From Candidatus Saccharimonadota bacterium (GTDB lineage Bacteria > Patescibacteriota > Saccharimonadia > Saccharimonadales > Saccharimonadaceae), in assembly GCA_905372275.1 (NCBI GenBank), contig CAJPON010000013.1, positions 1-21,265 on the forward strand: a stretch of DNA of 21,265 nt, read 5' to 3'. Shown one piece after another: positions 15,628 through 21,265 of the stretch. The position numbers and the translations under genes are program-made. Below the pieces are notes generated by a model. The model was not told the origin of the DNA and made no database searches. It worked only from the letters and a program-made list of their open reading frames with translations. Within the stretch, counting starts at the first letter, position 1. Every line of letters begins with the position of its first letter.

Positions 15628-15634
15628 ATTTTCC

Positions 15635-15643
15635 ATGATAGCA
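15635..15643 (-). promoter_or_regulatory. Extended -10 promoter of the NatAB-like operon (leaderless-type)
   Basis: On the minus strand TGC-TATCAT ends 7 bases before the ATG at 15627. It is one base off the extended -10 consensus. The predicted transcript begins at or next to the start codon. Confidence 0.5.
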
Positions 15644-15681
15644 TGGGCCAAACCAGTTGTGAAAATTACTAGCAAAAATGC

Positions 15682-15710
15682 TTGAAAAATCCATATTTAG
15701 CGTTTATGCT
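15682..15710 (+). promoter_or_regulatory. Candidate nrdA promoter
   Basis: TTGAAA (15682-15687) and TATGCT (15705-15710) are spaced by 17 bases. An alternative extended -10, TGG-TATACA, overlaps at 15711-15719. Either gives a leader of about 120 bases and puts the palindrome at 15721-15738 at the transcription start. Which one is used cannot be told from sequence. Confidence 0.35.
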
Positions 15711-15720
15711 TGGTATACAG

Positions 15721-15738
15721 ACGCTATATGTATAGTGT
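15721..15738. promoter_or_regulatory. NrdR-box-like palindrome before nrdA
   Basis: ACGCTATATGTATAGTGT has half-sites ACGCTATA and TATAGTGT, complementary at 7 of 8 positions. Both halves match the known NrdR consensus (acaCwAtATaTwGtgt), but the spacing is 18 instead of 16 bases overall. It lies at the expected position for repression of ribonucleotide reductase by NrdR. The nrdR gene is not in this window. Confidence 0.4.
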
Positions 15739-15843
15739 TTAGTAAAATAGACAAATATGCAAATAAATTGCGCAAAGCAGGCCCAGATGGCCTAGCTAGT
15801 TTTTTGTGCTCAAAAATAGCAGCTAAAAATAAGAAAGGAAACG

Positions 15844-18252
15844 ATGGCAGATATTACAGTTGTGAAACGCGATGGTAGTAAGCAGCTTTTTGATGCGAAC
15901 AAAATTAATTTAACTTTGCTGGCAGCTAGCGAAGGCTTGCCAGGCCAAATTGCGAAAGTAGCGCAAATAGCGGCCGAATTGCAGTTGACGCTGTTTGACG
16001 GCATTACTACCGAGCAACTTGATGAAGCGCTTATCCAGACGGCAGTTCAAAATGTCAAAGACGACCCGGATTTTGATACGATTGCGGCGCGATTGCTGCT
16101 GCGAACTATCTACCAGCAAGTGCTCGGCGATTATACTAACGAAATCGAGCTTAAAAAGCTACACGCGCAAAAGTTCCCTATCTATATTCGCCAAGCCGCT
16201 GAAGAGGGTCTACTAGATAAGCGAATGGCTGATTCGCAGCTATTTGACCTCAAAAAGCTGGCGGCGGCGCTTGATCCGAGCAAGGATTCACTTAGCAAGT
16301 ATCTCGGCGTAGTTACCAACCGCAATCGTTACGCGCTGCGGCGCCAAAGCGGCGATCCGATCGAAGTGCCGCAATTCACTAACATGCGCATTGCTATAGG
16401 TCTGAGTTTTAACGAAGCCAATCCGACCGAGGCAGCAATTGATTTTTACCGCCACATGGCTAATCTGGAATACAGTCCGGGCGGCAGCACGCGGGTTAAC
16501 GCTGGCGGTTCATTTCCGCAGCTAAGCAACTGTTTTGTCATGGAAGTTCAGGACGACATGGCTTCGATAGCCAAAAGTATTCGCGATACCATGTTCATTG
16601 CTAAAGGTACTGGCGGTATCGGTATTAGCATGAATAAATTGCGTGCTGCTGGTAGTCCTGTCAAAACCACCAATACCGAGTCAACTGGTCCGATTCCGTT
16701 CATGAAAATGATTGATACGGCGCTATTTGCAGTATCGCGCAAGGGTAAGAAAGCGGGTGCGGCAGCAGCCTATATGGAGAACTGGCATCTTAATTTTTCG
16801 CAATTCCTCGATTTGCGCCAGAATTCGGGCGACCCGTACTTGCGGACGCGATTTCTAGATACGGCGGTGTTTATCTCGGACGAGTTTATGAAGCGCGTCC
16901 AAGGCGGGCAGGATTGGTATCTGTTTGATCCGGCTGAAGTTAGCGACTTAAATGAACTATACGGTGAAGCGTTCAGCCGTCGCTACCAGGAATACATCAA
17001 GTTAGCAGAAGCTGGCAAAATTAACCGCTTCGAAGTCGTGCCGGCCCGCCAACAATTCCGCCAGATTCTTAGTAGTCTGCAAGCGACTGGGCACCCTTGG
17101 CTAACCTGGAAGGATGCCATCAATTTGCGGGCGCTCAACAATAATACCGGGACAATCCATCTCAGTAATTTGTGCACCGAAATAACTTTGCCCGAGGACG
17201 AAAACAATATTGCGACTTGCAACCTGGTTAGTATGAATTTGTCGGCTTTTCTCAATGCTGATAAGACTTGGGATTGGGATCGTTTGGCGGTATCAGTGCG
17301 CTCCGCTACGCGCCAACTGGATAACTTAATTGATATCACGAACACGCCAGTTGTCGAAGCTATGCATAGTAATGAGCAGAATCGGGCGCTTGGGCTCGGC
17401 TATATGGGGTTATCGGATGTTTTGGAAAAATTAGAGATTAGCTACGAAAGCGAAGCTGCCTACGATTTGGTTGACCAGCTAACTGAATTTATCAGCTACC
17501 ATGCCATTGATGAATCGGCTAATCTAGCAGCTGAGCGCGGCAGCTATCCGAACTTTGCTGGCAGTGGCTGGAGCAAAGGCTTGTTGCCTATCGATACCGT
17601 TGATAAACTTACAACAGAGCGCGGCGTTAAGGTAAAAATTGATAGTAAATCGCGCCTGGATTGGGAAGCGCTGCGCCAAAAAGTCAAAAAAGGTATGCGT
17701 AACGCAACTTTGATGGCGATCGCACCGACAGCTAATATTTCGCATGTGGCAGGCACGACGCCGGGACTTGACCCGCAGTTTAGCCAAATTTTTAGCCGTA
17801 GTACGCTCAACGGCAAATTCCTAGAGGTTAATGCTAATTTGGTGCGTAAACTCAAACAACTTAACCTGTGGGAATCGCTCAAAGACGACTTGCTGGCGAA
17901 TCAGGGCGATATTCAAGGTTTCGAGCAAATTCCGCAATCAGTACGCGATGTCTACAAAACTAGTTTTCAGTTGAGTCCGTACGCCTTTATCGAGGTAGCG
18001 GCGCGAGCGCAAAAATGGGTTGACCAGGCGATTAGCCGCAATATGTACCTAGAGTCGCGCGATATTGATGAATATATCGAAATCTATTCAGAAGCATGGC
18101 GTCGCGGTTTGAAAACGACATATTATCTGCATGTCAAACCGCGCCATCAATCCGAGCAAACCACCGTTACATCGCAATCGGTACAGAAAGTTCGTACCGA
18201 CAGCGCGAAAAGGGTAAGCGGCTTCGGCTTTGCCCGGCGCAAACAATCATAA
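15844..18252 (+). CDS. nrdA: Class I ribonucleotide reductase large subunit, without the C-terminal redox Cys pair
   Basis: NrdA reduces ribonucleotides to deoxyribonucleotides with NrdB. The 802-residue protein has an N-terminal ATP-cone (about 3-90, starting ITVVKRDGSKQLFD), which binds the allosteric effector. The catalytic barrel contains QLSNC (Cys230), NLCTEI (Asn442, Cys444, Glu446) and ATCNLVSMN (Cys459); by homology Cys230/Cys459 are the reducing pair and Cys444 the thiyl radical. KTTYYLHVKPR marks the end of the barrel. These are the only three cysteines in the protein. The last residues (VRTDSAKRVSGFGFARRKQS) are basic and lack the CxxC or CxxxxC pair found at the end of typical class I NrdA, so it cannot be re-reduced in the usual way by its own tail. 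Ribosome binding site AGAAAGGA is 4 bases before the ATG. nrdB follows after 33 bases. Confidence 0.95.
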   Translation: MADITVVKRDGSKQLFDANKINLTLLAASEGLPGQIAKVAQIAAELQLTLFDGITTEQLDEALIQTAVQNVKDDPDFDTIAARLLLRTIYQQVLGDYTNEIELKKLHAQKFPIYIRQAAEEGLLDKRMADSQLFDLKKLAAALDPSKDSLSKYLGVVTNRNRYALRRQSGDPIEVPQFTNMRIAIGLSFNEANPTEAAIDFYRHMANLEYSPGGSTRVNAGGSFPQLSNCFVMEVQDDMASIAKSIRDTMFIAKGTGGIGISMNKLRAAGSPVKTTNTESTGPIPFMKMIDTALFAVSRKGKKAGAAAAYMENWHLNFSQFLDLRQNSGDPYLRTRFLDTAVFISDEFMKRVQGGQDWYLFDPAEVSDLNELYGEAFSRRYQEYIKLAEAGKINRFEVVPARQQFRQILSSLQATGHPWLTWKDAINLRALNNNTGTIHLSNLCTEITLPEDENNIATCNLVSMNLSAFLNADKTWDWDRLAVSVRSATRQLDNLIDITNTPVVEAMHSNEQNRALGLGYMGLSDVLEKLEISYESEAAYDLVDQLTEFISYHAIDESANLAAERGSYPNFAGSGWSKGLLPIDTVDKLTTERGVKVKIDSKSRLDWEALRQKVKKGMRNATLMAIAPTANISHVAGTTPGLDPQFSQIFSRSTLNGKFLEVNANLVRKLKQLNLWESLKDDLLANQGDIQGFEQIPQSVRDVYKTSFQLSPYAFIEVAARAQKWVDQAISRNMYLESRDIDEYIEIYSEAWRRGLKTTYYLHVKPRHQSEQTTVTSQSVQKVRTDSAKRVSGFGFARRKQS

Positions 18253-18285
18253 ACGTTGATAAAATCACAATAATAAGGAGGAAAT

Positions 18286-19284
18286 ATGACGCAAACAACA
18301 CAACCGCAAGGTATTTTGGGATCGGGCCTGCGCGACGGCTTGCAGCTCAAACCAGTCCGCTACCAATGGGCTATGGATTTGTATAATCAGGCAGTTGCTA
18401 ACACTTGGTTCCCGAACGAAGTACAACTAGTGCAAGATTTGGCGGCGTTCGAGAAGCTGACCGACGACGAAAAACATGCGCTGAAAACGGTGATTAGTTA
18501 CTTAAACCCAAATGAACTGCTTATCAATAAGTCGTTAGCTTTTGGTATTTATCCATACGTCAATGCCGCCGAGGCGCACTTATATCTGTCGAAACAGATG
18601 TGGGAAGAAGCTAATCACTTTATGACCTTTGAATACATTATCGAAACGTTTCCGTTTGATCGCCAAGAAATTTACGCAGCAGGCTACGGCAAGAAAAGCC
18701 TGAAAGACAAGTCTGACTTTCAGACCAAGTACGTCGGACGCATGCTGAATGATAAGCTGGATGTTACTACTACCGAGGGCAAGAAAGATTTTGTGCGTAA
18801 TCTGGTAGCTTATAATATTGTACTCGAAGGTATTTGGTTTTATAGCGGTTTTATGGTTGGCATGAGTTTTCGCCGGCGTAATTTGCTGCGCAACGTTGGC
18901 AGTTTGCTGGATTGGATTACCAAGGATGAAAATCTGCATTTAACTTTCGGTATTAACCTGCTGTTGACAATTCTTGACGAGAATCCAGATTTGCAGACGC
19001 AAGAATTCGCCGACGAGATTCGCGATCTGATTTTGCAGGCGGTGGCGCTTGAGGAGGCTTACAACAAAGACATGCTGCCAAAGGGTATCCTGGGCTTGAA
19101 TGCGGATTATGTGAACCAGTATGTTAAGTTCATGACTGACCGCCGCCTGGAAGAACTGGGTTTCGAGAAAGAATACAACGTACCTAATCCAGCCAAGTGG
19201 ATGGCAGCGGCCAACGATACGCTTGAACTAGTTAATTTCTTCGAGAGTACTAATACGAATTATGAAGTCAACACTGTAAAGTAG
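18286..19284 (+). CDS. nrdB: Ribonucleotide reductase small subunit, class Ic-like (Phe at the radical-Tyr site)
   Basis: NrdB holds the dimetal cofactor that generates the radical in NrdA. The 332-residue protein has the ferritin-like fold with ligands readable as Glu77, Glu108, His111 (WEEANH), Glu181 (NIVLEGIWFY), Glu215 and His218 (KDENLHLTFG). The position four residues after His111, Tyr122 in E. coli, is Phe115 (HFMTF), and the first ligand is Glu rather than Asp. Both are marks of the Chlamydia-type class Ic enzyme, where a Mn(IV)/Fe(III) centre replaces the tyrosyl radical. The C-terminal tail keeps a Tyr (TNTNYEVNTVK), as needed for radical transfer and NrdA docking. Strong ribosome binding site AAGGAGGA at 18275-18282. 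The metal content is inference from family knowledge. Confidence 0.95.
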   Translation: MTQTTQPQGILGSGLRDGLQLKPVRYQWAMDLYNQAVANTWFPNEVQLVQDLAAFEKLTDDEKHALKTVISYLNPNELLINKSLAFGIYPYVNAAEAHLYLSKQMWEEANHFMTFEYIIETFPFDRQEIYAAGYGKKSLKDKSDFQTKYVGRMLNDKLDVTTTEGKKDFVRNLVAYNIVLEGIWFYSGFMVGMSFRRRNLLRNVGSLLDWITKDENLHLTFGINLLLTILDENPDLQTQEFADEIRDLILQAVALEEAYNKDMLPKGILGLNADYVNQYVKFMTDRRLEELGFEKEYNVPNPAKWMAAANDTLELVNFFESTNTNYEVNTVK

Positions 19285-19296
19285 CAGTTTTAGCAA

Positions 19297-19324
19297 TTGA
19301 ATAAGCGGCCTATTAGCCTATAAT
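19297..19324 (+). promoter_or_regulatory. Promoter of the small CxxC-tail gene
   Basis: TTGAAT (19297-19302) and a perfect TATAAT (19319-19324) are 16 bases apart. The predicted start near 19331 leaves a leader of about 17 bases that contains the AAAGGGGG ribosome binding site. The tail gene can therefore be expressed apart from nrdAB. Confidence 0.65.
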
Positions 19325-19347
19325 GAATATAAGCAAAGGGGGAAATA

Positions 19348-19521
19348 ATGAATCCATCAGCGATAATTAACGACGACATGACGCTCGAGGAAAAACTCGA
19401 GGCGATTGAACGCGAGATAGCCAAAGCGCAAGCTGAAGCCGATCAAAAAGCTGAAGCTGACGGCCTACCATCAGCGCCAATTGATCCGGCAACACTAACT
19501 ATGTGTGAGGGTTGCCAATAG
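19348..19521 (+). CDS. Small acidic protein ending in CEGCQ, candidate trans-acting NrdA redox tail
   Basis: This 57-residue protein is encoded 63 bases after nrdB. Residues about 11-38 (MTLEEKLEAIEREIAKAQAE and on) should form one long Ala/Glu-rich helix. Residues 39-50 (GLPSAPIDPATL) look like a flexible Pro/Ala linker, and the last residues are TMCEGCQ. The two cysteines spaced CxxC one residue from the C-terminus resemble the redox tail of class I NrdA, which the NrdA here lacks. Net charge is about -9, while the last 23 residues of NrdA are about +6, so docking by charge is possible. A strong ribosome binding site (AAAGGGGG, 19335-19342) lies 5 bases before the ATG, and a good promoter precedes it. 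Existence of the gene is well supported; its role as a detached tail or thiol reductant of NrdA is inference. Alternatives are a small metal-binding or unrelated redox peptide. Confidence 0.8.
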   Translation: MNPSAIINDDMTLEEKLEAIEREIAKAQAEADQKAEADGLPSAPIDPATLTMCEGCQ

Positions 19522-19523
19522 AC

Positions 19524-19539
19524 ACGCTACATATAGCGT
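19524..19539. promoter_or_regulatory. NrdR-box-like palindrome between the tail gene and pyrG
   Basis: ACGCTACATATAGCGT matches the 16-base NrdR consensus at 13 of 16 positions with the correct spacing, and shares its left half ACGCTA with the site before nrdA. It begins 3 bases after the tail-gene stop and lies in the -35 zone of the pyrG promoter. It could also be a short hairpin at the end of the tail mRNA; no U-tract follows. Confidence 0.4.
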
Positions 19540-19553
19540 ACTCTAAGCGGTTA

Positions 19554-19562
19554 TGCTATAAT
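19554..19562 (+). promoter_or_regulatory. Extended -10 promoter of pyrG (leaderless-type)
   Basis: TGC-TATAAT, a perfect extended -10, ends 8 bases before the ATG at 19571. No -35 match is seen; the palindrome at 19524-19539 occupies that zone. Confidence 0.65.
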
Positions 19563-19570
19563 AAGGGCCC

Positions 19571-21169
19571 ATGAAAGAGCAATCATACATGGGCAAACAG
19601 ACAAAATATATCTTTGTAACTGGCGGCGTTCTCTCGGGGGTAGGGAAGGGAATTACCGCTGCGAGCATCGGCGCGGTTCTCCAGGCCAAAGGTATCAAAG
19701 TCTCAATTCAGAAATGCGACCCGTATCTCAATGTGGATGCGGGTTTGCTTAATCCGGCAGAGCACGGCGAATGCTTCGTGACCCGCGATGGCGCTGAAAC
19801 CGACTTAGACCTCGGTCATTACGAGCGGTTTCTAGATATAGAGTTGACGCAGAAAAACGCCACGCTGGCGGGACGCTTACTCTCAGAATTGATTACCGAC
19901 GAACGCGCCGGTAAGTTTCACGGCAAAACTGTCCAGCTAATCCCGCACTTAACACATGCCATTCAAGAGTCAATTATTGCGGCTGGCGAAGGCAGCGATG
20001 TGCACATCGTAGAAATCGGCGGCACGGTGGGCGATTATGAAGGGCTGAGTTTCATTGAAGCGATCCGCGAATTTGCTCACAAAATCGGTAAGGAACGCTG
20101 CTTATATGCGCATGTGGTTTATGTGCCGTTTATTGATACCAGTAAAGAGTTCAAGAGCAAGCCGGCGCAAAATGCCTTAAACGATTTGCGCGGTTTCGGT
20201 ATTGTGCCAGAGATTGTGGTTGTCCGCAGCGACGAGCCGGCGCCTGAGTCGGTTGCTCAAAAAATTGCTTTGTACGGTGGCGTTGACTTGCCGGGCGTGT
20301 TGATGCTGCCAAATCTCGATACCGTATTTATGATTCCCGAGCGGATAGCCGCTAGCCCGCTGATGACGATTCTTGATAAGTTCACTGGTAATTTTGCTCA
20401 GCCGAATCTCGCGAAATGGCAAGCGTTAACTCAATTGCAAAGCAAAAAGCCAACCGATATCGTGACTGTCGGTTTAGTTGCTAAGTATATGGAAAACAAG
20501 GATACTTATCTATCGGTGACCGAGGCGCTCAAGAGTGCGGCCTGGCATGAAAATGTTGGTTTGCATATCAAGTGGCTCAATGCCGAAACAGTTACAGAGC
20601 GCGATTTCGAGACAGTTGATGCTCTGCTGGTGCCAGGCGGCTTTGGCCCACGCGGGATTGAGGGCAAGATTGCGGCAGCGCAGTATGCGCTTGAGCGCGA
20701 CGTGCCGTATTTGGGGATTTGCTTAGGCTTGCAGACAGCGGTAATTGCGGCGGCGCGGCGAGCTGGGCTTGACGATGCTAACAGCACGGAGTTTGACGAT
20801 GCCACGACACATGATGTGGTGTATATTATGCCTGGCCAAGAGGGCAAAGAATCGACTGGTGGTACGTTGCGTCTGGGCAATTACCCAGCAGTATTCACGC
20901 CAGGGTCGCTTGCTTCCAAAGTATATCAGTCGGATCACACCGAGGAGCGCCACCGCCACCGATATGAGGTGAATCAGCAGTTTCTAGATGAGATTGCCCG
21001 CGGCGGCGTGGCGGTGTCGGGTTTGTCGCCAGACGGGCGGCTAGTCGAATTCATCGAGGCGCCAAATTGCCGCTATTTTGTCGCAACGCAAGCGCACCCC
21101 GAGTTTCGTTCGCGGCCAATGCGGCCGCATCCGCTGTTTGCTGGACTGATTAGAGCGGCTGTCTCTTGA
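19571..21169 (+). CDS. pyrG: CTP synthase
   Basis: PyrG makes CTP from UTP, ATP and glutamine. The 532-residue protein has the N-terminal synthetase domain with KYIFVTGGVLSGVGKG (P-loop SGVGKG, 22-27), KCDPYLNVDAG, EHGECFVTRDG and DLDLGHYERF, and VEIGGTVGDYEG. The C-terminal class I glutaminase domain has GICLG with nucleophile Cys384 and the partner residues His509 and Glu511 in AHPEF. The length is typical. ATG at 19571 lies right after the leaderless promoter; an in-frame ATG at 19589 (MGKQTKYIF) would start nearer to where most PyrG proteins begin and is a fair alternative. Placed after ribonucleotide reductase, it continues a nucleotide-supply block. Its stop codon lies inside the -35 hexamer of the next promoter. 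Confidence 0.97.
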   Translation: MKEQSYMGKQTKYIFVTGGVLSGVGKGITAASIGAVLQAKGIKVSIQKCDPYLNVDAGLLNPAEHGECFVTRDGAETDLDLGHYERFLDIELTQKNATLAGRLLSELITDERAGKFHGKTVQLIPHLTHAIQESIIAAGEGSDVHIVEIGGTVGDYEGLSFIEAIREFAHKIGKERCLYAHVVYVPFIDTSKEFKSKPAQNALNDLRGFGIVPEIVVVRSDEPAPESVAQKIALYGGVDLPGVLMLPNLDTVFMIPERIAASPLMTILDKFTGNFAQPNLAKWQALTQLQSKKPTDIVTVGLVAKYMENKDTYLSVTEALKSAAWHENVGLHIKWLNAETVTERDFETVDALLVPGGFGPRGIEGKIAAAQYALERDVPYLGICLGLQTAVIAAARRAGLDDANSTEFDDATTHDVVYIMPGQEGKESTGGTLRLGNYPAVFTPGSLASKVYQSDHTEERHRHRYEVNQQFLDEIARGGVAVSGLSPDGRLVEFIEAPNCRYFVATQAHPEFRSRPMRPHPLFAGLIRAAVS

Positions 21170-21194
21170 CAAATTATACTACTTATGCTAATAT
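21166..21194 (+). promoter_or_regulatory. Promoter of the gene at the window end (leaderless-type)
   Basis: A perfect TTGACA (21166-21171) is followed after 17 bases by TAATAT (21189-21194), preceded by TGC as in extended -10 boxes. The -10 ends 6 bases before the ATG at 21201. This is the best-matching full promoter in the window, and it overlaps the pyrG stop. Confidence 0.75.
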
Positions 21195-21200
21195 GAGAGT

Positions 21201-21265
21201 ATGGCAGAAGAAGAAAAACAAAAAGTGAAAGATTTCGAGCCAACTTACGACGAGAGCAGCGACGA
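21201..21265 (+). CDS. Start of an unknown acidic protein, cut by the window edge
   Basis: Only 21 codons are visible, beginning MAEEEKQKVKDFEP and continuing with Tyr, Asp, Glu and Ser. The strong promoter with a -10 box 6 bases upstream supports the gene and a leaderless start. The N-terminus is highly charged with no signal peptide. Function cannot be said. Confidence 0.6.
   Translation, partial: MAEEEKQKVKDFEPTYDESSD

Noticed and set aside
15779..15805. Hairpin AGGCC/GGCCT followed by six T in the nrdA leader, as an attenuator
   Set aside because: The stem is only 5 bp and the T-run begins 6 bases after it, so intrinsic termination is unlikely.
15678..15878. 66-codon open frame upstream of and overlapping nrdA
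   Set aside because: It runs through the nrdA promoter, palindrome and ribosome binding site and into nrdA in another frame; no initiation signal.
18253..18285. Frameshift or lost exon restoring a Cys tail on NrdA
   Set aside because: No frame after the nrdA stop encodes a CxxC tail before nrdB; the NrdA end looks natural and nrdB has its own strong ribosome binding site.
1..21265. UGA recoded as glycine, as in some CPR lineages
   Set aside because: Genes end in TGA where expected (for example 1100-1102, overlapping the next start, and pyrG at 21167-21169), and no coding region needs an internal TGA to stay open.
1..21265. CRISPR array, insertion sequence or prophage
   Set aside because: No regularly spaced direct repeats, transposase, integrase or phage structural gene is visible. 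All larger frames are explained by housekeeping, cell wall or transport genes.

Overview
The window looks like a chromosomal segment from a compact, streamlined bacterium, most likely of the Candidate Phyla Radiation (Patescibacteria), with Candidatus Saccharibacteria as my best guess. This is inferred from dense short-spaced genes, a MurE-like ligase without its N-terminal domain next to FemAB-type transferases, a two-domain PGI/PMI isomerase, and many promoters placed so close to the start codon that the mRNA should be leaderless. TGA is an ordinary stop here, so this is not the UGA=Gly code of Gracilibacteria/Absconditabacteria. I see no phage, IS element, CRISPR or plasmid signal.

Layout. 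1-71: 5' part of a tRNA-Ser(GGA) on the minus strand. 209-2328: MacB-type ABC exporter (ATPase and permease). 2413-3456 (minus): bifunctional phosphoglucose/phosphomannose isomerase, divergent from a small Pro-rich protein at 3546-4007. 4076-9143: a block for peptidoglycan and tRNA modification, with FemAB-like transferase 1, MurE-like ligase (minus), tsaD-tsaC (t6A synthesis) and FemAB-like transferase 2 (minus). 9290-11845: valS. 11849-13221 (minus): a His-rich putative exported protein, then rlmH and a HIT hydrolase in one operon. 13472-13559: tRNA-Ser(CGA). 13680-15627 (minus): NatAB-type ABC-2 exporter. 15844-19521: ribonucleotide reductase locus. 19571-21169: pyrG. 21201 onward: the start of an unknown acidic protein.

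The most interesting point is the ribonucleotide reductase locus. NrdA has exactly three cysteines, all catalytic, and its C-terminus lacks the redox-active Cys pair that class I NrdA normally carries on its swinging tail. NrdB has Glu as first metal ligand and Phe at the radical-Tyr position, as in class Ic (Chlamydia-type Mn/Fe) enzymes. Sixty-three bases after nrdB, a 57-codon gene with its own promoter and strong ribosome binding site encodes an acidic helical peptide ending in CEGCQ, which resembles the missing NrdA tail. I propose that the redox tail is a separate protein acting in trans. NrdR-box-like palindromes lie before nrdA and between the tail gene and pyrG.

A second theme is initiation. 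At least eight genes have a -10 box, usually of extended TGn type, ending 6-8 bases before the ATG, while others have clear Shine-Dalgarno sites. A third is strong enrichment of the palindrome GCTAGC across the window.
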